Translations under genes and position numbers: made by a program
Assembly (NCBI GenBank): GCA_037954665.1
Contig: JBBMOL010000039.1
Location: 2,418,001 to 2,482,000, forward strand
Length of the DNA: 64,000 nucleotides
Reading direction: 5' to 3'
Source: Laguncularia racemosa
Taxonomy: Eukaryota > Streptophyta > Magnoliopsida > Myrtales > Combretaceae
Notes under the pieces: model-generated
The model's input: the letters and a program-made list of their open reading frames with translations, nothing else
The model's database searches: none
Told to the model about the DNA's origin: nothing
Part shown: positions 47,756 through 59,720 of the stretch, piece after piece
Layout: each line of letters starts with the position of its first letter
How positions within the stretch are numbered: the stretch's first letter is position 1

Positions 47756-48801
47756 TATCATCATGGAAATCCTCCCTAACTTTAGGCCTACTAGGAACTA
47801 CATGCTCTAGCTAAGAAATCAGTAGTCTGAAAGGAACATATTTATGTTGCTTCTCCACCTTTACTACCATTTTGATCACGTCTTCTAGAGTTCTTTATTA
47901 TTGCAGTTTCACCATAGGAGCAATCTCAAACTTTAGCTTTAGCCTAATAATGAATCGAGAGATAGTTTGTTTAGGTGATTCATTCATTCACCTCACAGTG
48001 CATCATAGTTTTTCAAAATCTTTGATATAATCATCCACACTCATCCCACCTTACCAAGTCTAAAGCTTCAAGAATAGTATCTATTTATAGTATTTAGGCA
48101 TAACCCTCTTCTACACAACCTCTTCATCAAATGTCATGCACAAAATCTTCCCCTTGACTATATGCCTTTTAAGTTTTTAAATTCTCCAACCAAAGGCTAG
48201 TATACTTAGTGGATTCAATTGCTACCAAGCAAACTTTGGTGCACTCATCATAATCACTGCATTCAAACACGCTTGTCTTCTTATGCATCCAATTGAGAAA
48301 CTTCTTGATGAGTTGCTACCACAAAAATGCAAAATTTTCAATTTCATGATATTGATGCCCCCATTCGAATGGTTTTTTATCACCTCTGCATCCAAGTTCA
48401 AAATTGTTATCACCTTATTCATTCAACATCTCAATCTCCTTATTAACTCTAAACCCCCTCAATTTGTGACTAGTCTATGAAGACTAGGTACACCTCTTAA
48501 TGTGCTAGTATCATCCACATTGATTCCAACAACTCATTTAGCTAATACCTTATCTTCACCTTATGTCTCTCAACATCTCAATGTGACCCTCATCAAGATT
48601 ATTCATTGTGCCATCCAACATTCTTATGATTTCAAGCAATTTGACAGCATATTTACATAAACTCAAACAGGCTTTATACTACATCGCTAATCACCAATAC
48701 TCATATAGCAAAACACCACAAACCAATTTCCCCCAAATCTTTACATGCCTAACCTAGGAGTTTACACAAAAGTTTCAAAAGAAATCACTCCTATACACAT
48801 G
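47756..48801 (-). pseudogene. Old gypsy relic: gag core, continuing across the nested element
   Basis: The minus strand reads a retrotransposon gag core: MSVDDYIKDFEKL, then NESPKQTISRFIIRLKLKFE, LEDVIKMVVKVEKQHKY and a linker ending REDFHDD at the TATCA junction. The same phase continues on the far side of the inserted element at 41310. It has stops at several places. Gag N-terminal sequence from about 48500 to 48801 is poorly recognisable and ends where the Del-like LTR begins. Confidence 0.7.
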
Positions 48802-50687
48802 TGTAAATATACATGTAAAAATATGCAAATGAATATTTATTTAGTATACTTCAGCCTAAGGGTAAATAAATAAATACTTAAAAGTTGTGGGGGCAATTCA
48901 GTTTTTTCCTAGCTAAGGTGTATAAGTCGCACTAACTTAAGGTTTCTTCCTTTTTCCTCATTTGCGTAACTATAACAAAAAACCTAAGAGAGACTTTAGA
49001 GACTCATAGGCGACTTAAAGGAGAACTGCGAGATCAATCCAAATCTATCATGTAAGGGTTATAATCATCAAGATTGTTCATTTTGATGATAAGTTAGTGA
49101 ATTTACAAACCGACTTGTTAACTTATTGTTAGAGTACAAAATGAGACAAAAAGGACATGTGAGTTAAACAAATTGAGGGGTTCCAACTATAATTCGTACT
49201 AAGTGTATAAGACTCCAATTATGCATTAGAATTAGTAGATACATTGATCAATTAGACTTAAGCTTAGGAACAAAATTGGAGAAAGGGGATAAAGGTTCAT
49301 GTTGAAAAATATTGTACATAGTCAAATACATGCTCGTGTACCTACCTATGTAGAAATACGAGTGTGTACAAAAGGGTACATGGACAAAGGACACACCCAT
49401 GTACTTAGGTGTGTCAAATTACAAATCCACAAAAAAGTACACAATCGGATACACGACCGTACACTTGGGCATGCTGAAATGATGAAATCACACAAAAAGA
49501 TACACGACCACTAACACGACTATGCTCTAGCCCATGTTCCTCTACACGGCCTCTCACACAACCGTATTGTCTTAGAACACTCATACTTTAATTCTATTTT
49601 GTATTTCCATGATTCTAAACTAAGGTGGATGCACGATAAGACCCCGGGGAAGGGAATCATACAATTAAAATATACCTAATCAATTAGTAAACCTAGATTA
49701 ACTACAGAATAGAACTAAGTTTAGTTCTTTATATTTGAACATGTTTATAGTCTTTTTTTAAAGACGTAAGAGACTATAATGAGAACATTTCTCTAGGTAC
49801 ATGTTCACCATGTTCTATTGCTTATGATTGTTAGTGTAATTTGTTTAAATGAATTTAAATATTATATGTGCAAAATGTGTATGCTACTTATGCTTGGCTC
49901 GACCTAAGGGCCTACAATGGAAGATCCCTAAGGGGTACCCAAATGATTGGTATGCCACGTTATCCCTAGTGGAGTTATGTATTAAGATGATCTAGGATAA
50001 ATTAGAGTTAGATGAGGCCTGCAATGGCAATTTCCAATTTGAGCTATATATATGTAAATACTGTATGTATATTAGGGTCGTGAGTACCCCTATTGTATAT
50101 TGATTAATTGAAGATAAATAAATTGATGACTTGATGTGTATAACCATTGCATTTATGCATGTTGATATTATTGGTTGTGCAATACATGCATGTTTGTGTA
50201 GTATTCACGTACTGAGCTTAAACTCATCCCTTTTTCTTTTTCAATTACAAGTGAGAACAATAAACACATCAACTATGATGAGAATGGGAATTTAGTGGGA
50301 CATTATGTGAATGAATATGGAAGAGAACACTATTATTATGTTGATGAAGAATAGTTTAAAAATCATTGATGAATCTCTCATAGAATTTTAGGTTATTGAT
50401 GTTAAGATATGGAAATAATCATTAGACCTTTTACTATGTTAACTATTATATGTTGATAGATGTTATCTTAGATTTTTGTATTAAGGTTTCATGTAATTAA
50501 ACTAAGTGCTGATGGTTGTAATGACTCGCCTGAGAGCCATTCATTTCTTTTATTAAAATAATATTAGTATGAATGTAATGTGGAGATAAACAGGTTTATA
50601 TTTATATGGAGATTTAGAACCTTAGCATATTGCTATGCAATAGTGACACGTGGTAGGCTGTTGTATCTCAAGTTCTGGGACGTTACA
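48802..50687 (+). repeat. 5' LTR of the Del-like element
   Basis: Begins TGTAAATATACATG and ends GGGACGTTACA. It contains repeated ACACGACCGT-type motifs (49310-49560), a TATA-like GTGTATAAG near 48920 and a cytoplasm-irrelevant non-coding body. It matches 57837-59720 throughout. Confidence 0.92.
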
Positions 50688-50694
50688 GCTTAAG

Positions 50695-50708
50695 TGGTAT
50701 TAGAGCTT
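50695..50708 (+). promoter_or_regulatory. Primer binding site of the Del-like element
   Basis: TGGTATTAGAGCTT, seven bases after the LTR, is the Met-tRNA complement TGGTATCAGAGC with one C-to-T change. Confidence 0.85.
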
Positions 50709-51051
50709 AGATTTTGATCAATAGAATGTAGGTTGTGATCTATAGAGTTTAGGTTTGATGATTAATAAATATAGGTTTCAATTAATAGAAAGTAAGTTAA
50801 GATCTTTAGATAGATTAGGCATTTAATCTATAAAATGAGAAGAGATGAAGAGAGTGGATAAATTGTAAGGTGATTGTTTATTTTGTTTTATTCTAATTAT
50901 TTTATCTAGTTGTATTTTCTTTTAAATTTCTACTTTACTTAGATATGTATGCATATATGTGTAGATATAGTATACATAGATGTATGCTATCACTAACTCC
51001 ACACAATAACTCTAACTTTTGGAACCATTCCATTGCCTCATCTCAAATGGA

Positions 51052-52330
51052 ATGCCTCCTAGAAGAAACACCGGACATGACTCATCTAGTGTTAAACAGG
51101 GTGGAGATGCTCTAGAAGAAAGGTATCTTCAAGGACCACCTCAATAGGGAGCCCCGGATCAAGTTAATGTCACAACTGCTTAACTGCTAGAAACTGTGAC
51201 TGCTCTAGTAGGGATGTTGGCATAGAAACAACAATAGGCCATGAGACCTGTTAGGCCTGCATAAGAACCATATGGACTGGAGAAATTTATATAGCTAGCA
51301 AAGGAGTTTCATGTGTAGGTTGATGATCCAATAGAAGCTAAGCATTAGATCATTGAAATTGAGAAGACCTTTGTGGCCTTCGCGGTGTCTAATAACAGGA
51401 AGGTAAAATTTGCAACATTTATGCTGAAGGGATCAGTCGCTAAGTAGTGGACTAGTACATCCAAGTTAATAGGAGCTCCCATTTAGTGGCAGAAGTTCAA
51501 GGAGTTGTTTTATGATAAGTACTTTCCCAATAGTATTAGGGATAAGATGGAGGTAGAATATTATAATTGCTAGCAGAACAATCAAACTATAGGGGCATAT
51601 GAAGTGAAGTTGAATTGCTTGATCAAGTTTATGCTTGAAGTAGTTAGAATTGATGATGCCTCCAAGGTAAGAAGATTTGTGAGATGCTTAAAGCCTAACC
51701 ACTAGCATGAAGTAGGGGCCTTTCAATTAACTACTTATGTAGAGATAGTTGATAAGGCGATGTTCTTAGAGTAGAGTAGGAGGAGAATAGAGGAACAACT
51801 ATCTCGTAAGGTGAGAATTGCCTTAGGAAAGAGGCCTACCTCTAATGTGCTATATGCTGATAAAGGAAAGAGGCTTGTGGTATATCAAGCTAAACTTGTA
51901 GCTCTTGTGCCCAAATCTCTTCAAACTAAGCCAGCACATTTAGCATTACCTCCACCACCATAGGTTAGACTAAGAAGGAGATGTTTTAGGTGTTTAGGAC
52001 CATAAGAGTTACAGTAATGCAATTAGCCTGAAGGGGTATGTTTCTCTTGTGATAAGACAAGACACTCTAGTAGGAATTATACAGATTAATCCATCCCTCA
52101 CTATACTTGTAAGCTAAGGAGTCATAAATCCTTTGAGTGTGGTGCCACCCAAAATCAGACGACTATAGTAACTCAACAATTCCCAACACAATGGCCAATA
52201 AGACTTATAACCAGAAGACCAATAGGTAAACCTCAATACTCAAGATTGAGGTAGAGAGCACCTGGTCACATATTTGCATTACAACAACAACAGTAGTAGG
52301 ATGCTCCAAATCAAGATATTATTATAGGTA
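51052..52330 (+). pseudogene. Gag of the Del-like element, riddled with TAG codons
   Basis: From ATG at 51052 (MPPRRNTGHDSSSVKQGG) one phase runs through the gag core: WIIEIEKTFVAF-like (Trp now TAG), KVKFATFMLKGSVAK, KFKELFYDKYFPNSIRDKME, then SRRRIEEQLSRKVRIALGKR. A basic linker leads to CCHC-like knuckles near 51985-52140: CFRCLGP..., CFSCDKTRHSSRNY (last Cys now Tyr) and CKLRSHKSFEC. Nearly all in-frame stops are TAG, at places where the family has Gln or Trp, with a few TAA and no TGA noticed. The phase itself is preserved for over a kilobase, so decay is mainly by transitions. Confidence 0.85.
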
Positions 52331-52334
52331 ACTA

Positions 52335-52620
52335 CTTATTAACTCAAATACAACTTATGTATTATTTGATACGAGTGCAACACATTCATGCATTTCACCT
52401 ATATTCATGCATCTATGAGGGTTGAAACCTGTGCTATTAAGTGATGTTTTTGTTATGAATACTCCTTTTGGAGTGGGAGGAAGATTAGATCACATGTGCA
52501 AGAATGTAGAAATTATAATACAAGGAAAGAAAATGCCAACAGAATTATTTGTGTTAGAGATGACTGGATTTGATATGATCTTAAGGGTAAATTAACTGTC
52601 TAAATACTATGTCATTATAG
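52335..52620 (+). pseudogene. Aspartic protease of the Del-like element
   Basis: The active-site loop reads VLFDTSATHSCIS in a plus-strand phase around 52350-52395, where the catalytic D-T-G has become D-T-S. Downstream flap-like and ILGV/LRV-like motifs (FDMILRVN) are recognisable up to about 52590. Matching sequence in the second copy at 63700-63755 retains D-T-G. Confidence 0.8.
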
Positions 52621-52819
52621 ATTATCGCAATCTAGTGATTTGTTTTAACCTCCTTAATGAAGATCCAATTGCATTCAAGTTAGATGTGTAGAGACCTATA
52701 ACTCTTTCTACATATAAGCTATGGGATAAGGGTAAGATATTAACATTGTTAATGGAGACTGGAGATATTATGAAGTTAGAAGATGTGTATGTAGTTAAAG
52801 ATTATGCAAATGTCTTTTA

Positions 52820-53960
52820 AGAAAATCTTCCAAGCTTATCACCAGTTAGAAAGATAGAATTCTACATTGGTTTGATACCAGGAATGGCACTAATATCCAA
52901 GGAGCCTTACAAAATGGCACTTACTGAATTGTTTGAGTTGAAGACCCAACTTCAAGAGTTGCAAGACAATGTGTTCATTAGGCCAAGTGTCTCGTCATGG
53001 AGTGCTCAAGTATTATTTGTTCAGAAAAAGGATGGGGGCATGAGGTTATACATCTACTATAGGGAACTGAACTGAGTCACAATCAAGAATAAGTAACCCC
53101 TCCCTAAAATTGATGACTTATTTGACCAATTACAAGGAGCTCAAGTCTTCTCCAAAATTGACTTGAGATCAAAGTATCATTAGTTAATAATTAAAGAAGA
53201 AGACATGTAAAGAACTACCTTCAGTACTCAATATGAGCATTATAAATTCTTAGTATTGCCTTTTAGATTGACAAATGCTCCAACAGCTTTCATAAATCTA
53301 ATGAATAGAATGCTTAAAGACTTGCTAGATCAATTTGTAGTGGTGTTTATAGATAATATTCTCATCTATTCTAAGAGTAGGGAAGAACATGAGACACATT
53401 TGATAATAGTTCTAGAAAGACTACGGGAGGAGAAATTATATGCCAAGTTTAGCAAGTGTGAGTTATGGTTGGAATAAGTATCCTTCTTAAGACATGTGGT
53501 AAATAAGGATGACATATCAATAGATCCTAAGAAGGTAAAAGCAGTTATTGACTGGTCAAGACCGAGAGCTATGACAAAGGTTAGAAGCTTTCTAAGACTA
53601 CCTAGCTATTACAGATGTTTTATGGAAGAGTTTTCTTAGTTAGCAGCTCTTTTGACCAAATTGACAAAGAAGAAGGCTAAATTTATGTGGAGTGATGAGT
53701 GTGAAAATAACTTTGTGACAATGAAGGAGAAATTAGTGATAGCTCTTGTGTTAGTGTTGCCAAAGACAGGGAAAGAATTTGAAGTGTTCAGTGATGCATC
53801 AACTCAAGGCTTGAAATGTATGCTTATGTAGAAAGGGAGAGTCATTACATATGCTTCTCGCTAACTAAATCCTTTTGAGAGGAATTACCCTACACATGAC
53901 TTAGAACTAGTAGCTGTAATCTTAGCACTAAAATTATGGAGACATTATCTGAATGGTGAG
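52820..53960 (+). pseudogene. Reverse transcriptase and RNase H (first part) of the Del-like element
   Basis: RT motifs are in order: ISKEPYKMALTELFELKTQL, SSWSAQVLFVQKKDGGMRL, PLPKIDDLFDQLQGAQVFSK, LPFRLTNAPTAF and the catalytic box FIDNILIYSK. The second catalytic Asp of the usual DD pair is Asn. The thumb and connection follow (KAVIDWSRP, KVRSFLRLPSYYR). RNase H begins FEVFSDASTQGLKCML and runs to WRHYLNG, where a foreign LTR starts at 53961. Stops are again mostly TAG. Confidence 0.9.
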
Positions 53961-54249
53961 TGTAAACACCCCATTTTTGCCCTAAGAGTCAATAATTTTC
54001 AATAATAATCAATTTTCAATTTTTCCAAATTTTTCCATTTTTTCCCTAATTTAGCATAAAATAATAAAAATGTTCAAAAAATAAAAATAAATAGGAAAAC
54101 ACTTCAATTTTGAAAAATGATTTCGGAAATAGCAATAATGAATAATAAACAATTTTTACAAATTTTTGAAATTTCAAAAAAATACAAAAAAATAGAAAAA
54201 TTGCATTGCATATATGTAATTTGCGAAATAAATAAAATCGCGAAAGTGG

Positions 54250-54340
54250 GCTAGCCCAGCTGGTCTGGACCATGGCTAAGTGCACGCGCGCGGGGGGGGG
54301 GGGGGGGGGGGGGCTCGGTCAGACGTTCAAATCGCGGGGG
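54250..54340 (+). other. tRNA-like module with a poly-G insertion in the solo LTR
   Basis: GGGCTAGCCCAGCTGGTCTG (D-arm/A-box-like) precedes a G22 run, then TCAGACGTTCAAATCGC, a degenerate B-box-like segment. A T5 run lies shortly beyond. The G run has widened the spacing relative to the other copies. Confidence 0.4.
54292..54313. repeat. (G)22 homopolymer
   Basis: An uninterrupted G run preceded by CGCGCGC, unique in this AT-rich window and absent from the related LTRs (the 13281 copy has a shorter interrupted G/T-rich run). Confidence 0.9.
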
Positions 54341-56103
54341 AAGCAGTTTCCGTGTTTTGCAATTTTTCGACTTATCCAGGACACGTGGCAGCATCTGATT
54401 GGCTGGAAGAAACGCACGCGCCGGGCGCGTGATCATCTCCTACCTCGAGCCCAAGATCACCGGCGAAGAAAAAATTCGTATTTCGGCCGTTTTTATTCGA
54501 TTTTTTTGCACAAATCCAACAGATCTTCAACAAAAATAAGATAAACATTATCTAATTAAAATCAAATCGCAACAAATCGTTGGATGGGCACGAATCGGAG
54601 TTGGTTTTTCAACCGAAAATCCGATCAGCTTCAATCGGAGGAAATCCAAGCTTATCCAGCTTGTTTTCAAGCGCCTATAAATAGAGGAGGAGATGAGGAA
54701 GTAAGATCACAGATCAGCATCATGAGAGAGAGAGAAAAGAGTGTAGATCGGAGGAAACCCAAAGTTGCGACCGCGGATCGGAGTTGAGCCACCGCAAGGA
54801 GACGTTCTGGGAGTAAACCGCCACAACCATCGGATTCAGCACCTTCAAGAAGCTAGGATTCGACACTTCACCCGCCGCAAAGGACCACCGGAGCGCCGTG
54901 AACGAGCCAACCCTACCGTCGTGTCCGACCGATCCGACCCGATGCGATTCGACCCGACTGACCCGACCCGCGCACCGACCCGGATCCAGGTAAGTCGGAT
55001 TTTCCAGATTTTTTTTATTTTATTTATTTATTTCGAATTAATTAATTAATTTATTATTTGTTATTTAGTTATTTATTTATTTATTTATGTGTTATTTTTA
55101 ATAAATAGGAAAATGTAGAAATTAGATTTTTCTAGAATTTAATAATGTAGAAAAATAAAAAAATAATAATAAATAGATAAATAAAAAAATAAAAAAAAAA
55201 TAATAATAATAAAAGATATAGAAAAATAATAAAAAAATTAGGAAAATAAATCATAAAATTTTAGATGTCAAATAGGATAGACAATGAACAAAATTCCCAA
55301 AAAATCACGAAAATCACAAAAATTCCCAAAAATCACGAAAATCAACAAAAATTCCCAAAAAACCACAAAAATCCCCAAAAATTCTCAGAAATCACAAAAA
55401 TAACAAAAAATCATAAAAAGTCATAAAAAATCATAAAAAGATAAATAAATAAGTTTTAGCACTTAGAAAAATCATTTTCGTCAAATAAATCAAAATTGAT
55501 GTTTTCCCTATAAAATCATTTTTCAAAAATAAAATCAAGCTTAAGCTTAGAGTTTTAGGAAAAATCCCAAAAATGGTAAGAACATAAATCGAAAGAAATT
55601 TCAAAATTAAAATTCACTCATACACTAAAGATTTTCAGAAAAGCGAACTACGGCTTGTTTGATCCTGAGTAGCAGGTACGTAGGCACCCATCCGGGTCAA
55701 TCCATAAAATAAATGAAAATTCCTTTTTCTGAAATAAATTCAAAGACATAAAAAAAATTAACAGAAACACAATGAAACACATTTCTAAAGATGAACAATT
55801 TTAGTAGATTAGGTGGTAACCGTATAGGTTTTAATAGGTTAGCCCCCGGACTTAGAAACTCTGGTTTTTCCTTTTTCTCTTCTCACAAAAACGAGAAGAG
55901 GAAATAACGACGACTGGTAGTCCAAATTAAGACTAATCTGCTCCTTTAGTCTTAATTCACTTTTTTCCCAACAACAGTTGGGTGGCGACTCCAAAAATCA
56001 AACGAAATTCCTAACCCAAGTCGAGGATCTAGATTAGATGAGCATAGGGTTTAGTTTAGATCGGATTAGGAATGGGAATTCAAAAATTAGACTCGACAAT
56101 GAG

Positions 56104-56310
56104 AATTCACAGACCATAAGAGCTTGAAGTTACACAAAAAGACTTGAATATGAGACAAAGGAGGTAGTTGGAATTAATTAATGACTATGATGTGAAGATT
56201 CATTATCACCTTAAGAAAGCAAATATTTTTGTAGATGCTCTAAGTCGAAAGAAGCAAATGGACATTACAGCTCTAATCACCTCTCATAGATGAATATTAG
56301 GAGACATGTG
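56104..56310 (+). pseudogene. RNase H (second part) of the Del-like element
   Basis: Resumes with FTDHKSLK, then KDLNMRQRR and LINDYDVKIHYHLKKANI, ending VDALSRKK, the usual end of gypsy RNase H. It fits directly onto 53960 apart from a small phase shift at the insertion site. Confidence 0.88.
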
Positions 56311-56329
56311 TAAGCTAGAATTGGAGATG

Positions 56330-57808
56330 GTGACACGTGAAGTGGGAAATAGGTTCGTTGCTCCTTGTATTTAACCAACCTTCATTTATCGGATTAAGAT
56401 AGCACAAATTAGAGGACATATAATGTAAAAGATCAAAATCAAAATAGAATAGGGTCAAGCCATTAATTTCAATATAGATGCTAGAGGGGCAGTTAAATAT
56501 GGCATGAGATGGTGTGTTCCAGATGACAAGAAATTGAAGGAGATAATGAAAGAAGCCATTACTTAGGATATATAGTACATCCAAAAAGAACCAAAATGTA
56601 TAAAGACCTAAAAAGTCATAATTTATGGAAAAATATGAAGCGGGAGATAGCAAAATTTATACCCCCAATGTCTAACATGCTAGCAAAATAAAATTAAACA
56701 CCAAAGACCAGCTAGTGAGTTACAACCACTTCCTATACCTAAATGGAAGTAAGAACATGTAATTATAGATTTTGTGATAGCTCTCCTAAGAACTAAGGAG
56801 AAATATGATGTAATTTAAGTAATTATAGATAAATTGACCAAGTTCACCCATTTCCAACTAATTAAGGTAGACTATGGATTAGAGAAGCTCACTTAATTAT
56901 ACATTAAGGAGATTGTCAAATTATATGATGTACCGACCACTATCACATCTAACAAAGATACTCAATTTGTGAGTAGGTTCTGGAAAGGTCTACATTAAGC
57001 TTTGGGTACTAAATTACAATTTAGTATGCATTCTATCCTCAAATAAATGGATAATCTGAGAGAACCATCCAAATTCTAGAAGACTTATTGCAAGCTTATG
57101 CTTTGGACCATGGGGGTAGTTGGTGTGATTATCTACCCTTAGTGGAATTCACATATAACAATAGTTATAAGGCTATAATTCAAATGGCTCCATATGAAGC
57201 AGCATATAGTAGAACGTGTAAATCTCTCTTACATTAGGATGAAGTGGGAGAAAGACACATAATGGGGTCAAAGATAGTATAAGAAGTAGTAAACAAGGTT
57301 AGAGTGATAAGGTAGCGAATTCTATTAGCCTAAAGTCACTAAAAGAGTTATGAAGATAAATGGCGATGCCCTATGGGGGGATAAGGTTCTATTGAAGATA
57401 TCTCCAACTAAAGAGATAATCAAATTTGGCATAAGAGGGAAGCTAAATCCAAGATTTGTGGGTCCGCTCGAAATTCTGGAAAAAGTTGGTATTGTTACTT
57501 ATAGGTTGGCTCTAACACTCAGTTTAGTCGGGGTATATGATTTGTTTCATGTATCTATGTTAAGAAAATTCGTGCTAAACCCAAACCAAGTAGTGGCTTT
57601 GGAACCTTTGAAGGCACAGCTAGATTTATCATCCATTGAAAGATCTGTAAGAATAGTTGATACTAAGGAGCAAGTATTAAAAAGGAGAGTAATTCGTTAC
57701 ATCAAGGTGTAGTAGACGAATCAAACAAAACAGGAAGCAACGTAGGAATTAGAGGAAGAAATGAGAAGGAAGTATCTAGAACTCTTTCCAATTCTAGGTA
57801 ACTTTTGA
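56330..57808 (+). pseudogene. Integrase and chromodomain-like end of the Del-like element
   Basis: The zinc domain is partly seen as VHPKRTKMYKDLKSHNLW then KREIAKF. The core has IIDFVIAL (first Asp), TSNKDTQF (where the family has SDRD) and decayed PQxDGQSER text near 57050. The best-kept frame (57350-57712) is the C-terminal domain: FGIRGKLNPRFVGPLEILEK, TYRLALTLSLVGVYDLFHVS and MLRKFV. It then enters a chromodomain-like tail: IVDTKEQVLKRRVIRYIKV, then across TAGs TNQTKQEAT and ELEEEMRRKYLELF. The conserved Trp positions are TAG. This tail marks a chromovirus of the Del/Tekay type. Confidence 0.87.
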
Positions 57809-57836
57809 TGACCAAAGTTTTTATAGAGGGCGAGAA

Positions 57837-59720
57837 TGTAAATACACATGTAAAAATATACAAACGAATATTTATTTATTATACTTTAACCTAAAGGTAA
57901 ATAAATAAATACTTAAAAGTTGTGGGGACAATTTAGTCTTTTCCTAATTAAGGTATATAAGTCGCACTAACCTAGGGTTTCTCCCTTTTCCCTCATTTGC
58001 ACAACTATAACTAAAAACCTAAGAGAGACTAGAGACTCATAGGTGACCTGAAGGAAAACCACAAGATCAATCTAAATCTATCAAGTAAGGATTATAATCA
58101 TCAAGATTGTCCACTTTGATGATAACTTAGTGAATTTACAAACCCACTTGTTAACTTATTATTAGGATACAGAATGAGATGGAAAGGACGCTGAAGTTAA
58201 ACGAATTGGGGGTTCCAACTATAATTTGAACCAAGTTTACCTAACTCCAATTATGCATTAGAATTAGTAGATATATTGATCAATTAGGCTTAAAATCATA
58301 CAAATTAGGCTTAGGGACAAAATTGGAGAAAGGGAATAAGGTTTCGTGCTGAACAATATTGTACACGATCAAATACACACCTATGTACTTATTTGTGTAG
58401 AAACACGAGTGTGTATAGAAGGGTACACGGACAATGGATACACCCATGTACTTAAGCGTGTCAAATTACAAAAATTCACAAAAAAAAGGTACACGGCCAA
58501 ATATACGACCGTGCGATTAGGCGTGCTAAAATGATGAAATCACACAAAAATATACATGATTATGCTCTATCCCATGTTCCTTTGCATGGCCTCTCGCATG
58601 ATTGTGTTGTCTTAAGACACTCAAACTTTAATTCTATTTTATACTTCCTTGATTCTAAAATAAGTTAGATGCACAATAAGACCTTAAGGAAGGGAATTAT
58701 ACAATTAGAAAATATATAATCAATTTGTAAACTTAGATTAACTATAGAATAGAAATAAGTTTAGTTCTTTATATTTGACCAAGTCTACATCTTTTTCTTA
58801 GAGACATAAGACACTATAGTGAGAACACTTCTCCAGCTACATGTTTACCTTGTTTGGTTGCTTGTGATTGTTAATGTAATTTGTTTAAATGAATTTAAAT
58901 ATTATATGAGCAAAATGTGTATGTTGTTTGTGCTTGGCTCAACCCAGAGGCCTATAGTGGAAGATCCTTAAGGAGTACCCCAATGATCGATATGCCCTAG
59001 TAGAGTCATATATCGAAATGATTTAAGGTAGATTAAGGTTAGATGAAGCCCATAATGGCAGTTCCTATTTAAGATTATATATATGAAAATACTATATGTG
59101 CATTAGGGTCATGAGTACCCCTATGTTGTATGTTAATTAACTAAAGATAAATCAATTGATGACTTGATGTGTATAATCGTTACATTTATGTACGTTGATA
59201 TTATTGGCTATGTGGCACGTGCTTGTCGGTGTGGTACTCACATACTGGGATTAGGCTCATCCCTTTTTATTTTTCTGTTGCAAGTGAGAACAATGAATAC
59301 ATTAACTATGTTGAGAATGGGAATTTAATGGGATATTGTATGGATGAATATGGGAGTAACACTATTATTATGTTAATGAAGAGTAGTACAAAAGTCATTG
59401 ATGAATCTCTCATAGAATTTTAGGATATTAATTCAAGAATATGGAAATAATCATTAGACCTTTTACTATGTTCATTATTATATGTTGATAGATGTTATCC
59501 TGGATTTTTTTATTAAGGTTTCATGTAATTGAATTAAGTATTGATGATTGTAATGACTTGCCTAAGAGTCATTCATTTTTTTTTATTAAAGCAATATTAA
59601 TATGAATGTAATGTGGAGATGAATAGGTTTAAATTTGTATGGAGATTTAGAGTCTTAGTGTACCACCATGCAGTAGTGACACATGGCAGGTTGTTGTGTC
59701 TTAGGTTCTAAGGTGTTACA
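57837..59720 (+). repeat. 3' LTR of the Del-like element
   Basis: Begins TGTAAATACACATG and ends AGGTGTTACA. The purine-rich ATAGAGGGCGAGAA immediately before it is the likely PPT. It matches 48802-50687 with scattered, largely transition-type differences. Confidence 0.92.

Larger units (their letters stand above)
53961..56098 (+). mobile_element. Solo LTR of the Tat-like family inserted in the Del-like RNase H
   Basis: 2138 bases from TGTAAACACCCC to TTAGACTCGACA. The flanks GTGAG (53956-53960) and ATGAG (56099-56103) match at four of five bases. RNase H sequence resumes after it (FTDHKSLK). It contains the tRNA-like module, a 22-base G run (54292-54313), TATA box (54676-54683), CG-rich CCCGA repeats (54935-54982) and the donor-like CAGGTAAGT (54987-54995). 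Confidence 0.92.
48802..59720 (+). mobile_element. Del/Tekay-like Ty3/gypsy element (chromovirus), decayed
   Basis: LTRs of 1886 and 1884 bases (48802-50687, 57837-59720) enclose plus-strand gag, protease, RT, RNase H, integrase and a chromodomain-like end. A Met-tRNA-like primer site follows the 5' LTR and a purine-rich tract precedes the 3' LTR. ACATG precedes the element, and ACATG also overlaps its right edge, so a target duplication is plausible with three bases lost. Stops are numerous and mostly TAG. A 2.14-kb solo LTR of the Tat-like family lies inside the RNase H. Confidence 0.9.

Noticed and set aside
51052..52330. TAG read as a sense codon (recoding) in the Del-like gag
   Set aside because: TAA stops and phase breaks also occur, the catalytic residues of RT and protease are mutated, and the pattern is explained by C-to-T decay. 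Plant nuclear genes use TAG as a stop.
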